Below are positions 42,070 through 50,805 of a stretch of 64,000 nt of DNA, piece after piece. The stretch is from Roseiarcus sp963829505 (GTDB lineage: Bacteria > Pseudomonadota > Alphaproteobacteria > Rhizobiales > Beijerinckiaceae), in NCBI GenBank assembly GCA_963829505.1, contig CAWHIL010000003.1, forward strand, positions 248,001 through 312,000, in the 5' to 3' direction. Every line of letters begins with the position of its first letter. Within the stretch, counting starts at the first letter, position 1. Under the pieces are notes generated by a model. It had not been told where the DNA came from. It did not search any database and saw only the letters and a program-made list of their open reading frames with translations. Made by a program: the position numbers and the translations under genes.

Positions 42070-42494
42070 CTCTCGCGGACGTCAACGTGCTGCTCACCGC
42101 TTTCCGAGCGGACTCGCTCGACCACGCTGTGAGCAAAGCCTGGCTTGACCGGGTCGTCCTCGGCGAGGCCCATTTTGGCGTGTCGCCTCAGGTCTTGAGC
42201 GCCGTCGCACGCATCGTGACGAATCGGCGCGCGTTCAATCCGCCGAGTCCGCTCGAGGAGGTTTTCGCCTACTGCGACAATCTGCTGAATCAGCCGCATT
42301 GCGAGATCGTCACGCCGGGCGCTCGACACTGGGCGATTTTCAAGCGGCTGTGTGTGGAGGGCGGCGCGGCCGGTCCGCTCACAGCCGACGCCTGGTACGC
42401 CGCGCTCGCGATCGAGCGCGGTTGCGTCTGGATCACCTACGACCGCGACTTCGCGCGCTTTCCCGGACTGGAATGGCGGGCGCCGGCAGCATGA
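42066..42494 (+). CDS. vapC: PIN domain ribonuclease toxin (VapC-like)
   Basis: This 142-residue PIN protein has the acidic residues of the metal-dependent ribonuclease site: ADVNVLLTAFRADS near the start, the middle ADAWYAALAIERG, and ITYDRDFARFPGLEW at the end. It starts at GTG 42066, overlapping the antitoxin stop. PIN toxins cut RNA, often tRNA, when the antitoxin decays. The acidic triad looks intact, so it is probably active. Confidence 0.87.
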   Translation: MTLADVNVLLTAFRADSLDHAVSKAWLDRVVLGEAHFGVSPQVLSAVARIVTNRRAFNPPSPLEEVFAYCDNLLNQPHCEIVTPGARHWAIFKRLCVEGGAAGPLTADAWYAALAIERGCVWITYDRDFARFPGLEWRAPAA

Positions 42495-42617
42495 CGCATG
42501 GGAGCTTAGGCCGCATGGGCGCGCGCGTCGTGCCCATCGGACAAGCTGACCCGTCCCGAAATCCGCCGCTTTCGCCCGGCGAAAAATGGCCCACGTCCCC
42601 TATCGCCGGGAGCCGAC

Positions 42618-43043
42618 ATGCGCCGCGCACTTCTCGCCGTCCTCTTCTGCCTGGCCGGACTCGCGCCCGCCCGAGCGGATGTGATCATCGAGCAGAGCCC
42701 CGGGGGCGAGGCGTCGTCGTTCATCCGGTTCTTCGAGGCGGTGCGGGCGTCCGGCGAGCGGGTCGTGATCGACGGGCCCTGCTTCTCCGCCTGCACGCTG
42801 GCGCTCGGCCTCATTCCGAAGAGCCGCATTTGCGTGACGTCGCGGGCGATCCTCGGCTTCCATGCCGCGAAGCTCGTCGACATGTTGGGCAACCGCTATG
42901 CCGCGCCTGAGGAGACGCGGATCGTGGACGAGACCTATCCCGCCCGGGTGCGGGTCTGGATCCATCGCCACGGCGGCCTGACCGACCGGCCGATCTTTCT
43001 CTTCGGGACGGAACTCGCGCGCATGTACGGGCGCTGCGGGTAG
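42618..43043 (+). CDS. Conserved secreted protein, possible ClpP-like fold
   Basis: This 141-residue protein has a signal peptide (LLAVLFCLAGLAPARA) and a conserved GPCFSACTLALGLIP segment with two cysteines, SRAILGFHAAKLVD, and GLTDRPIFLFGTELARMY. Such proteins recur in Hyphomicrobiales and resemble the ClpP/crotonase-like periplasmic group, in which the serine and histidine may form part of the site. Function is not established. GGGAG precedes the ATG. Confidence 0.6.
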   Translation: MRRALLAVLFCLAGLAPARADVIIEQSPGGEASSFIRFFEAVRASGERVVIDGPCFSACTLALGLIPKSRICVTSRAILGFHAAKLVDMLGNRYAAPEETRIVDETYPARVRVWIHRHGGLTDRPIFLFGTELARMYGRCG

Positions 43044-43131
43044 GGGCGGGCGGGCGGCTTGTAGGCGCGCTCGCTGGCGCGCCGACGGGGTCCGCCCTGC
43101 GCCGCCGTCCGGCGTGGTCAACGACCCCGCC

Positions 43132-44793
43132 CTACATCAGGTCGCGGAACGCTCCGAGCCAGGGCTCGTAGCGCCGCCAGCGTTCGATCGAGGTCGTGTA
43201 GACCGGCTGGCGCGCCTGCCAGACGCTCGAGGTTTCCACCTTGCGCACGTTCCTCTCGGGGGCGAGGCAGGCGTCGTCCCATGCGAGTCCGAGGAAAGCG
43301 ATCAGCCGGCGGGTTTCGGCCTCGCGGTCGTGAAGCAGGGTTTCGTACCCGATCTCAGTGAAGCGGTCCGTGAGCACGGAACGCCAATGCGCCATCAACC
43401 GCTCGTACTGCCGATAGAAGAAGACGATGTCGCCCTTGTCCCAGGAATACGGCTGGCTCTGCCAGAAGTCCTGGAAGTAGTTGGAGAGGCAGGTGTCGAC
43501 CGGATTGCGCCGGCAGTGGATGATCCGCGCGTCCGGCAACGCGGCCCGTATCCAGCCGATCAGTTCGAAATTCTTCGGCGTTTTGTCCGTCACCCGCAGC
43601 GCATCGCCTCCAACGCCCTTGAGGAGCGCGCGGTAATCGTCTGCAATCTTTTGAAGTTCGTCCGAGACGGCGAGGGTCTTGCCGGCGCGCCGCGCGGCTC
43701 GGCGCACCTCATACCAGTAGGGCAGTTCGCCGCCGCCCGCGACAGCCGGGTGCGACGACAGGATCTGCTCGACCAGCGTGGTGCCCGAGCGCGGCATCCC
43801 GAGGATGAAGACCGGCGCCCCGGCCCCATCGCCCGGGGGAGCCAAACTCTCGGCGGAGGTCTCCGCGATCAGGCGATCGAATTCCTCGACGATCGCCGCG
43901 CGATCGAAGCGCTCGAGCGACCGCCGGAGACGATTTCCCTCATCATAGTATCGGATCGCCTGGGCGTAGTCGCCGAGGTCGTCGAACGACTTCCCAAGAC
44001 CGAAATGGAGCGCGCCCCTTTCCCTCGGGTTGAGGTTGCGATGCTCGGCGGCTGCGCTCATCCGGCTGAGGAGCGGCCGATCCGCCTCCGTCATTCGACG
44101 GGCGGTCGCGAGAAGATTGAACGCGCTCGGAAACGAGGGGACGGCGACCTCCAGGTGGCTTGCGGCCTCCTCGAACGCTCCGTTGTTCATCAGGATGTGA
44201 CCGAGGAGAAGCCGGGTTTCGGCGTGGCCGGGCGAGAGACGGATCGCCTGGCGCAACTCGCGCTCGGCCTCCGCCTCGCGCTTTTCCTTCAGGAGCGCTT
44301 TGGCGGCGAAGGAACGCCGCTCGCCCGGATCCTTCACGATTTTCGCGAGCTTGAGGCAGACCGTGCGCGCCTCCTCCGGCCGCTCCATCGGGCCCAGCGC
44401 CATCAGGAGTTCGCGCAGCGCAAGCTCGAAGGCTGGACGGATGGCGAGCGCGCGGTTGAGGCTCGCCGCCGCCTCCGCATAGCGGGAGCAGCGCAGATAC
44501 GCGGCGCCGAGATCGCGGTGCGCTTCGGCGCTCTGCGGCGCGAGCCGGGCATGCTCGGCGAGCGGCGGGATGGCCTCCTGCCATCGTCCGGCCTCCATGA
44601 GCCTCCTGCCGAGATCGACAAGCTCGCTGCGCCTTTGCTGCAGCGACGCCGACGGCGCTGTCGCCAGGCCGGACACTGCCTCCTTCGGCTGGCAGCATTG
44701 CTTGTATTTCTTGCCGCTGCCGCAGGGACAAGGATCGTTCCGGCCGACTTTCGCCGCGAGCTCGGCGCCGGAGCGCGTTCCGTTGGTTCGCAT
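43132..44793 (-). CDS. SEC-C / TPR / sulfotransferase fusion protein
   Basis: This 553-residue protein is a three-part fusion. Residues 10-35 hold a SEC-C zinc motif (GRNDPCPCGSGKKYKQCC), followed by tetratricopeptide-like repeats (to about residue 270). The C-terminal part is a sulfotransferase with the PAPS 5'-phosphosulfate loop GMPRSGTTLVEQILSSHP, the 3'-phosphate region around RRNPVDTCLSNYFQ and the catalytic-site histidine in SSHPAV or a nearby base. The start ATG at 44793 has GGGAGAG about 10 bases upstream. Substrate, perhaps a glycan or protein, is unknown. The SEC-C motif is normally found on SecA and some nucleotidyl enzymes. Confidence 0.87.
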   Translation of the reverse strand: MRTNGTRSGAELAAKVGRNDPCPCGSGKKYKQCCQPKEAVSGLATAPSASLQQRRSELVDLGRRLMEAGRWQEAIPPLAEHARLAPQSAEAHRDLGAAYLRCSRYAEAAASLNRALAIRPAFELALRELLMALGPMERPEEARTVCLKLAKIVKDPGERRSFAAKALLKEKREAEAERELRQAIRLSPGHAETRLLLGHILMNNGAFEEAASHLEVAVPSFPSAFNLLATARRMTEADRPLLSRMSAAAEHRNLNPRERGALHFGLGKSFDDLGDYAQAIRYYDEGNRLRRSLERFDRAAIVEEFDRLIAETSAESLAPPGDGAGAPVFILGMPRSGTTLVEQILSSHPAVAGGGELPYWYEVRRAARRAGKTLAVSDELQKIADDYRALLKGVGGDALRVTDKTPKNFELIGWIRAALPDARIIHCRRNPVDTCLSNYFQDFWQSQPYSWDKGDIVFFYRQYERLMAHWRSVLTDRFTEIGYETLLHDREAETRRLIAFLGLAWDDACLAPERNVRKVETSSVWQARQPVYTTSIERWRRYEPWLGAFRDLM

Positions 44794-44967
44794 TGGTCCG
44801 CTTCTCTCCCGTCCCCTGCAATAGGTCAATCATCGCGCGGGGAGCATTCGGGGGGCGAGAAGGCGCGGGCGCCCGGCCTTCATGCGGGCGGAAGCGGCAG
44901 TCGGCGCATCCGTCTCGCCTGGGCCGACTTTTCGTGTCGCGCCGTCCCATGATATGGCGGCCTCGCC

Positions 44968-45462
44968 ATGTCCCTTCGGCGTTCCTCTCCTGGCCTTGCG
45001 CTCCTCGGCCTTGGTCTCCTCGCGGCCCTCGGACGTCCCGCATCGGCCGATCCGTCCGCTTCGGTCCTCGACCTCAAGCGCGGGCAGGAGGCGACGTTCG
45101 GGGTCACGATCGCCGACGGGAAAGCGACGCTCGGGCCGCCGCTGCTGACGAGGCCCGGGACGGCCGAGCCAAAGGACGGCGAGATTTCGGTTGGCGTCGT
45201 GACCCACGGCCTCTCGCCCTACGCCGACCTGACGGTGACCGAGAAGACCCCGGTTCCGGTCGACTTCGTCGCGACAGGCGTTGTCGGCGGCATCAAGATC
45301 GACGAGGTCGTGGTGTGCGGAAGGATCGACGCGCCGACGCTCGGACGGATCGCCTCGGGGTCCTGGCGCGTTTCGCTCAGCCGCTTCACCGTTCACCCGA
45401 CTGGCGACGCCAGTTCCACGGAAGCCAAGCCTGCGGAAGGAGATCTCGGATGCCCAAGGTGA
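44968..45462 (+). CDS. Conserved secreted protein of unknown function
   Basis: This 164-residue protein has a clear signal peptide (ALLGLGLLAALGRPASA) and a beta-rich mature part (LKRGQEATFGVTIADGKATL; ISVGVVTHGLSPYADLTVTE; VVGGIKIDEVVVCGRID). No domain is recognised. The DUF2188 gene overlaps its end by 13 bases. Confidence 0.7.
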   Translation: MSLRRSSPGLALLGLGLLAALGRPASADPSASVLDLKRGQEATFGVTIADGKATLGPPLLTRPGTAEPKDGEISVGVVTHGLSPYADLTVTEKTPVPVDFVATGVVGGIKIDEVVVCGRIDAPTLGRIASGSWRVSLSRFTVHPTGDASSTEAKPAEGDLGCPR

Positions 45463-45689
45463 CCTACCACATCGTCGAGCACGCGGGCGGCTTCGCCTAC
45501 AAGGTCGGCGACGTCTTCTCCGAGACTTATCCGAGCCACGAGGCGGCGCGCGCCGCCGCCGAGCGGGCGGCTGCCGAGCAGCGGGTCGGCGGCGAGACGA
45601 CCGAGATCGAATACGAGGACGCGGACGGCAAGTGGCGTACCGAGACCGCAAGCGGGGGCGACCGGCCGGAGACCGATGTCGAGGGGTAG
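45450..45689 (+). CDS. DUF2188 domain protein
   Basis: This 79-residue protein matches DUF2188 (VTYHIVEHAGGFAYKVGDVF; YPSHEAARAAAERAAAE), a small domain of unknown function found singly or repeated in proteobacteria. The ATG at 45450 lies within the end of the upstream gene, with AAGGAG about 7 bases before it, so translation is probably coupled. It is the last gene before the rpsA leader. Confidence 0.75.
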   Translation: MPKVTYHIVEHAGGFAYKVGDVFSETYPSHEAARAAAERAAAEQRVGGETTEIEYEDADGKWRTETASGGDRPETDVEG

Positions 45690-45827
45690 GGGCCAACACG
45701 TCCCGCCGGGGGCGGCCAAGGCGCGTGGCTCTGCTCGCGTCCTTCTTGCTCCAGCCGGCCTTTTCTGCTAGCGGCTGGCGCTCGCCGGGTGGGCTTGCCC
45801 ATGCGGCGCAGCCTTGGACGTTCGTTC

Positions 45828-45855
45828 GCCGGCGTTAGCGCCGGCCCGCTTTTTT
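45828..45855 (+). terminator. Rho-independent terminator or rpsA leader attenuator
   Basis: GCCGGCG-TTAG-CGCCGGC (45828-45845), a perfect 7-base stem with a 4-base loop, is followed by CCGC and six T residues (45850-45855). It lies 139 bases after DUF2188 and 105 bases before rpsA. It either ends the upstream operon or acts as an attenuator in the rpsA leader. A second small hairpin (GAAGGT-TGAG-ACCTTC, 45866-45881) follows. Confidence 0.65.
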
Positions 45856-45960
45856 CAAGCGGTGAGAAGGTTGAGACCTTCCCGGCGAAAGGGCGTCCGA
45901 TCGTCAACGCAAACCCAAGCCGCCGGCGCCGCCCGCGATATCGGGCCCCTAGGAGACCCT

Positions 45961-47691
45961 ATGGCAATTGCACAGACCTCGGCGCCCACGCGCGAGGATT
46001 TCGCCGCGCTTCTCAACGAGACCTACGGGACGGATGAGGCCTTCGAGGGCTCGGTCGTCAAGGGCCGGATCGTCGCGATCGAGAAGGACATGGCCGTCAT
46101 CGACGTCGGCCTGAAGACGGAGGGCCGTGTCGCCCTCAAGGAATTCACCAATCACGGCCGCGACCCCGCCCCGGGCCTCGGCGACGAGGTCGAGGTCTAC
46201 CTCGAGCGGATCGAGAACGCGCTCGGCGAAGCAGTGCTGTCGCGCGACAAGGCGCGCCGCGAGGAGAGCTGGGTCAAGCTCGAGCAGGCCTTCGAGAAGA
46301 ACGAGAAGGTCGAGGGCGTCATCTTCAACCAGGTCAAGGGCGGCTTTACCGTCGACCTCGATGGGGCGGTCGCCTTCCTGCCGCGCAGCCAGGTCGACAT
46401 CCGCCCGGTGCGCGACGTCGGCCCGCTCATGAACGTGCCGCAGCCGTTCCAGATCCTCAAGATGGACCGCCGCCGCGGCAACATCGTCGTGTCGCGCCGC
46501 ACCGTGCTCGAGGAGAGCCGGGCCGAGCAGCGCCACGAGATCGTCGCCAACCTCAGCGAAGGCCAGGTCGTCGACGGCACGGTCAAGAACCTCACGGACT
46601 ACGGCGCCTTCGTCGACCTCGGCGGCATCGACGGGCTCCTGCACGTCACCGACATCGCCTGGCGGCGCGTCAACCATCCGAGCGAAGTGCTGTCGATCGG
46701 CCAGCAGGTCAAGGTGCAGATCATCAAGATCAACCACGAGACCCACCGCATCTCGCTCGGCATGAAGCAGCTCCAGGAGGACCCCTGGTCCAACATCGAG
46801 ACCCGCTACAGCGTCGGCCAGAAGCTCAAGGGCCGGGTGACGAACATCGCCGATTACGGCGCGTTCGTGGAGCTTGAGCCGGGCATCGAGGGCCTCATCC
46901 ACGTCTCCGAAATGTCGTGGACCAAGAAGAACGTCCATCCCGGCAAGATCGTCTCGACCAGCCAGGAGGTCGAGGTGCAGGTGCTCGAGGTCGATTCGAC
47001 CAAGCGCCGCATCTCGCTCGGCCTCAAGCAGACGCTGCAGAACCCGTGGGAGGCCTTCCTCGAGAGGCATCCCGTCGGCTCGACCGTCGAGGGCGAGGTC
47101 AAGAACAAGACCGAGTTCGGCCTCTTCATCGGCCTCGACGGCGACGTCGACGGCATGGTCCACCTCTCCGACCTCGACTGGAGCCGTCCGGGCGAGCAGG
47201 CGATCGAGGACTACAAGAAGGGCGACAGGGTCACCGCCAAGGTGCTCGACGTCGACGTCGAGAAGGAGCGGATCGCCATCGGCGTGAAGCAGCTCGCTTC
47301 CGATCCGTTCGCCGCGAGGACGGCTGGCGAAGAGGGCGGCGAGAGCGGCGATCTGCGCAAGGGCGGCGTCGTCACCTGCGAAGTCGTCGAGGTCAAGGAC
47401 GGCGGCGTCGAGGTGAAGATCGTCGGCACGGATCTGACGACTTTCATCAAGCGCAACGAGCTCGCCCGCGACCGTTCGGACCAGCGCCCCGAGCGCTTCT
47501 CGGTCGGCGAGAAGGTCGATGCGCGCGTCATCCAGTTCGACCGGCGCGCCCGCAAGGTCGCCGTCTCGATCAAGGCGCTCGAAGTCGCCGAGGAGAAGGA
47601 GGCGATCGCCCAGTACGGCTCGGCCAACTCGGGCGCCTCGCTCGGCGACATCCTCGGCGCGGCGCTGAAGGCGCGCGAACAGAAGAAGTAG
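45961..47691 (+). CDS. rpsA: 30S ribosomal protein S1
   Basis: S1 binds mRNA and helps the 30S subunit start translation. The 576-residue protein has six S1 OB-fold repeats: an early weak pair and four strong repeats with the GAFVDLGG/GAFVELEP and HVSEMSW/HLSDLDW signatures (near residues 210-560). The ATG at 45961 follows TAGGAGA. The usual upstream neighbour cmk is not adjacent in this window; instead a DUF2188 gene precedes. S1 often regulates its own synthesis through its leader; the hairpins upstream could take part. Confidence 0.97.
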   Translation: MAIAQTSAPTREDFAALLNETYGTDEAFEGSVVKGRIVAIEKDMAVIDVGLKTEGRVALKEFTNHGRDPAPGLGDEVEVYLERIENALGEAVLSRDKARREESWVKLEQAFEKNEKVEGVIFNQVKGGFTVDLDGAVAFLPRSQVDIRPVRDVGPLMNVPQPFQILKMDRRRGNIVVSRRTVLEESRAEQRHEIVANLSEGQVVDGTVKNLTDYGAFVDLGGIDGLLHVTDIAWRRVNHPSEVLSIGQQVKVQIIKINHETHRISLGMKQLQEDPWSNIETRYSVGQKLKGRVTNIADYGAFVELEPGIEGLIHVSEMSWTKKNVHPGKIVSTSQEVEVQVLEVDSTKRRISLGLKQTLQNPWEAFLERHPVGSTVEGEVKNKTEFGLFIGLDGDVDGMVHLSDLDWSRPGEQAIEDYKKGDRVTAKVLDVDVEKERIAIGVKQLASDPFAARTAGEEGGESGDLRKGGVVTCEVVEVKDGGVEVKIVGTDLTTFIKRNELARDRSDQRPERFSVGEKVDARVIQFDRRARKVAVSIKALEVAEEKEAIAQYGSANSGASLGDILGAALKAREQKK

Positions 47692-47712
47692 AAGCCGCAC
47701 AACTCGGCTGAA

Positions 47713-47746
47713 CGAGGCCCGCGGGGAGCGATCCCCGCGGGCCTCG
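47713..47746 (+). terminator. rpsA terminator hairpin
   Basis: CGAGGCCCGCGGGG and CCCCGCGGGCCTCG form a perfect 14-base stem with a 6-base loop (AGCGAT), ending 55 bases after the rpsA stop. Only a short T-containing stretch (TGCTTTAT) follows, typical for GC-rich genomes. Confidence 0.85.
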
Positions 47747-47866
47747 TGCTTTATACCGCCTCCGAACGCCGTTGCCGCGTCGCGGCAAACGTGCATTCTA
47801 TTCCCCCATTCGACAGCCGCGGAAGAACGGCTGCCGCGCCGCCGACGTCCGCCAGGGAGGCCGCCA

Positions 47867-48538
47867 ATGATCGAGGAACCGCCCCCGCTCGTCGTCGCGC
47901 CGTCGTTCGAGCGACCGCCGCCGGCGCTCGTCGAACGGCTGCGCGGGGCGCCGACGAGCTTCGTGATCGACGCCATGAACGGCGCGGGCGCGCTCGACTG
48001 GCGCATCAAGCCGATCGTCGGCCGCACGCTCTTCGGGGTCGCGCTGACCTGCGACTGCGGCGTCTCCGACAATCTGGCGCTGGTCGCCGCGGTCGCGAGG
48101 ACCGAACCCGGCGACGTCGTGGTCGCCGCGGCCGGCGGCGCCACGCATGCCGCCGTCACCGGCGACCTTTTGATCGGCGTCGCGCGCAATCGCGGAGCGG
48201 TCGGCTTCGTGACCGACGGTCTCGTCCGCGACCTCACGGCGTTGGAGGCGCTCAACATGCCGGTCTTCGCCATGGGCCTGACCGCCGTTCCCCCCGGCCG
48301 GCGGGGACCGGGCACGGTCGGCCTGCCAATCGTCTGCGGCGGCTGCCCGGTCGCCACGGGCGACGTCGTCGTCGCCGATCGCGACGGCGTCGTGGTCGTT
48401 CCGCGCGCACGATTGGAGGAGACGATCGAACGGCTCGAACGGGTGAGAGCCCTGGAGGCGCGCGTGCTCGAGCGCGTTCGCGCCGGCGCGCTCGAACTTC
48501 CTCTCGATCCGGCGGCGCCGGCCGCCGAGCCCAGATAG
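47867..48538 (+). CDS. RraA/HMG aldolase family protein
   Basis: This 223-residue protein has the RraA fold motifs TSFVIDAMNG and GDLLIGVARNRGAVGFVTDG then LVRD, and ends GDVVVADRDGVVVVPRARLE. In catabolic contexts such proteins are 4-hydroxy-4-methyl-2-oxoglutarate/4-carboxy-4-hydroxy-2-oxoadipate aldolases or oxaloacetate decarboxylases, giving pyruvate. Here it starts a locus with a lactonase-like hydrolase and a 2-hydroxyacid oxidase, so an aldolase role in sugar-acid breakdown is plausible. RNase E inhibition is less likely. Confidence 0.85.
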   Translation: MIEEPPPLVVAPSFERPPPALVERLRGAPTSFVIDAMNGAGALDWRIKPIVGRTLFGVALTCDCGVSDNLALVAAVARTEPGDVVVAAAGGATHAAVTGDLLIGVARNRGAVGFVTDGLVRDLTALEALNMPVFAMGLTAVPPGRRGPGTVGLPIVCGGCPVATGDVVVADRDGVVVVPRARLEETIERLERVRALEARVLERVRAGALELPLDPAAPAAEPR

Positions 48539-48578
48539 GCCCGATCTCCGCGCGGCCTCGACGAGGGAGCTTGGCGAC

Positions 48579-49436
48579 GTGATCGACTTCCCCATCATCG
48601 ATTCCCACGTCCACCTGCTCGACCAGAAGCGGTTCGGCTATTCGTGGGCGAACGGGGCGCCGGCGCTCAAGCGCGACTGGAGCGTCGAGGATCTCGCGCG
48701 ATCGGCGAAGCCCTACGAGATCGAAGGGCTCATCTTCGTCGAAGTCGACGTCGACGCGCCGCAGCACATCGACGAAGCGCGCTGGGTGAACGGCCTCGCC
48801 GCCGTGGATCGCCGCGTGCTCGGCGCCGTCGTCTGCCTGCCGCTCGAACGCGGCGCGGCGATCGAGCCCGAACTCGCGGAAGTCGCGGCTCTGCCGTCGG
48901 TCCGCGGCGTGCGGCGCCTCATCCAGAATCAGCCCGACCCGGACTACGCGCTTCGGCCGGAGGTTCTCGCCGCGCTGCGGTTGTTGCCGCGCTACGGCCT
49001 CGCGTTCGACGTGTGCATCTTTCACGGGCAGGCGGGACGTGCGCTCGCAATGATGCGCGCCTGTCCCGAGGTCGCGTTCGTTCTCGACCATATCGGCAAG
49101 CCTGGGATCAAGGCGGGTCTCATGGAGCCGTGGCGCCGCGACATCCGTGAGATGGCGGCGCTGCCGAACGTCGTCTGCAAGCTCAGCGGCGTCACGACCG
49201 AGGCCGATCATCGCGCGTGGACCCGCGATCAGCTCAGGCCCTACATCGATCATGTCGTCGAATGCTTCGGCCCGGACCGGATTCTCTACGGCGGCGACTG
49301 GCCGGTTTCCGAGCTTGCCGGCGGCTATCTGCAATGGCTCGCGACGCTCGAATGGGCGACCGCGGGATTCACGCCCGAAGAGAAGCGCAAGCTCTTCCGC
49401 GACAATGCGGCGAGAGCCTATCGGCTGAATGTCTGA
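48579..49436 (+). CDS. Amidohydrolase 2 family lactonase-like hydrolase
   Basis: This 285-residue TIM-barrel protein resembles L-fuconolactonase and 2-pyrone-4,6-dicarboxylate lactonase. It has the metal motif IIDSHVHLLD, then VRGVRRLIQNQPDPDYAL, FVLDHIGKPGIKAG and YGGDWPVSELAGGY with the late aspartate. It starts at GTG 48579 with GAGGGA about 10 bases upstream and ends one base into the next gene. It probably opens a sugar lactone produced from an imported sugar, supplying the acid to downstream enzymes. Confidence 0.85.
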   Translation: MIDFPIIDSHVHLLDQKRFGYSWANGAPALKRDWSVEDLARSAKPYEIEGLIFVEVDVDAPQHIDEARWVNGLAAVDRRVLGAVVCLPLERGAAIEPELAEVAALPSVRGVRRLIQNQPDPDYALRPEVLAALRLLPRYGLAFDVCIFHGQAGRALAMMRACPEVAFVLDHIGKPGIKAGLMEPWRRDIREMAALPNVVCKLSGVTTEADHRAWTRDQLRPYIDHVVECFGPDRILYGGDWPVSELAGGYLQWLATLEWATAGFTPEEKRKLFRDNAARAYRLNV

Positions 49437-50593
49437 TGCGAACGGAGGCGCTGCAGAACAAGGGCTACAGCGTCCGGGCTCTGCGCGCCCTCGCCAGGCG
49501 GCGTCTGCCTCGCATGCTGTTCGACATGGTCGACGGCGGCGCGGGCGACGAGATGACGTTGCGGCGCAACGAGCAGGCGCTGGCGGAAATCGAGTTGATC
49601 CCGAAGGTGCTGGCCGGCGCCCCGAGGCGCGACCAGTCGATCGAGCTCTTCGGGGCGAAATTGACCTCGCCGGTCGTCATCGGGCCGACCGGGATGGCGG
49701 GGTTCCTGTGGCCTCACGCCGAGCTTGCGGCTGCGCGAGCGGCGGCCCGGTTCGGCACGGTCTACGCCGCGAGCCACGCTTCGACCGCGCCGATGGAAGC
49801 GATCGGAGCGGCGAGCGCCGGCCCCAAATGGATGCAGGTGTTTATCTACAAGGACCGTGGCCTGACCGAAGAATTCGCGAGGCGCGCCGCGGCCGCCGGA
49901 TTCCAGGGGCTCGTGCTCACCGTCGATACCCAGGTCGTCGCCGGTCGCGACCGCGACAAGAGGAACGGCCTCGGCTTCCCCTTGCGCTGGGGCGCAAGGA
50001 ACGTCTCCGATCTCATGGCTCATCCTGGCTGGCTTCTGCGCATGCGCGAGACGCCGTCGCCTTCGTTCGGCAATTACGGCGAGCGGCTCAAGCCCGCGGG
50101 CTTCGGCCCGCTCATGGTGGAGCAGCTCGATCCCGGCGCAGGCTGGAGCGACGTGGAGCGGCTCCGCGGTCAATGGAAGGGACCGCTGGTCATCAAGGGC
50201 CTTCTCCATCCCGACGAAGCGCGAGAGGCGGTCAGGCGCGGCGCGGACGCGATCGTCGTCTCGAACCACGGCGGCCGACAGCTCGACGGCGCAGTCGCGA
50301 CGATCTCGGCCTTGCCGGCGATCGTCGAGGCGGTCGGCGACCGGATTCCTGTCCTGATCGACGGCGGCTTTCGACGCGGCGTCGATGTGATCAAGGCCGT
50401 TGCGCTCGGCGCGCGATGCGTCCTCATCGGCCGTCCGCACCTGTGGGGCGTCGCGTGCGCGGGAGAGGAGGGCGTCGCCTGGACGCTCGAGCTTTTCCGG
50501 CGCGAGATCGACCGCGCCATGGCGCTTGGCGGCTGGGACAGCCTTGCCGCGCTCGACCGAGCCGCAATTTTCGACAGGACCTCGCGGCGATAG
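49436..50593 (+). CDS. FMN-dependent alpha-hydroxy acid oxidase/dehydrogenase
   Basis: This 385-residue flavoenzyme belongs to the glycolate oxidase/L-lactate dehydrogenase family. It contains PVVIGPTGMAGFLWP, LVLTVDTQVVAGRDRD, the lysine in LVIKGLLHPDEA, the catalytic histidine motif VSNHGGRQLDG and IDGGFRRGVDVIKAVALGA. It oxidises (S)-2-hydroxy acids such as lactate to keto acids. Its ATG overlaps the hydrolase stop (TGATG). In a lactonase/RraA locus it may use the lactate released when deoxysugar acids are cleaved, an inference from context. Confidence 0.9.
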   Translation: MRTEALQNKGYSVRALRALARRRLPRMLFDMVDGGAGDEMTLRRNEQALAEIELIPKVLAGAPRRDQSIELFGAKLTSPVVIGPTGMAGFLWPHAELAAARAAARFGTVYAASHASTAPMEAIGAASAGPKWMQVFIYKDRGLTEEFARRAAAAGFQGLVLTVDTQVVAGRDRDKRNGLGFPLRWGARNVSDLMAHPGWLLRMRETPSPSFGNYGERLKPAGFGPLMVEQLDPGAGWSDVERLRGQWKGPLVIKGLLHPDEAREAVRRGADAIVVSNHGGRQLDGAVATISALPAIVEAVGDRIPVLIDGGFRRGVDVIKAVALGARCVLIGRPHLWGVACAGEEGVAWTLELFRREIDRAMALGGWDSLAALDRAAIFDRTSRR

Positions 50594-50805
50594 AGCGAGC
50601 GCGTTCCCCCGGGTCTGTTTTTACCTCGGTCTCTCCGGCGGTCCCTTGCGCCCAGCCGGCGCCCGGTGAATACTTGTCCACGGAGGCCGCGCGTGACTGC
50701 CGAACTCCTCGGGGCGTCGGCGTCGGCCACTCGGCTCGCGCTTCGCCCGACATCCGTGTCAGCGCCCGAGCCATGCGGGCGGACACAACATGAGGGAGGA
50801 AGACC

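Noticed and set aside
43114..44952. 612-residue open frame antisense to the sulfotransferase
   Set aside because: Arginine-rich shadow; the opposite strand has SEC-C, TPR and PAPS motifs.
47867..48538. RraA as RNase E inhibitor
   Set aside because: The neighbourhood is catabolic, and most RraA-like proteins in such loci act as aldolases.
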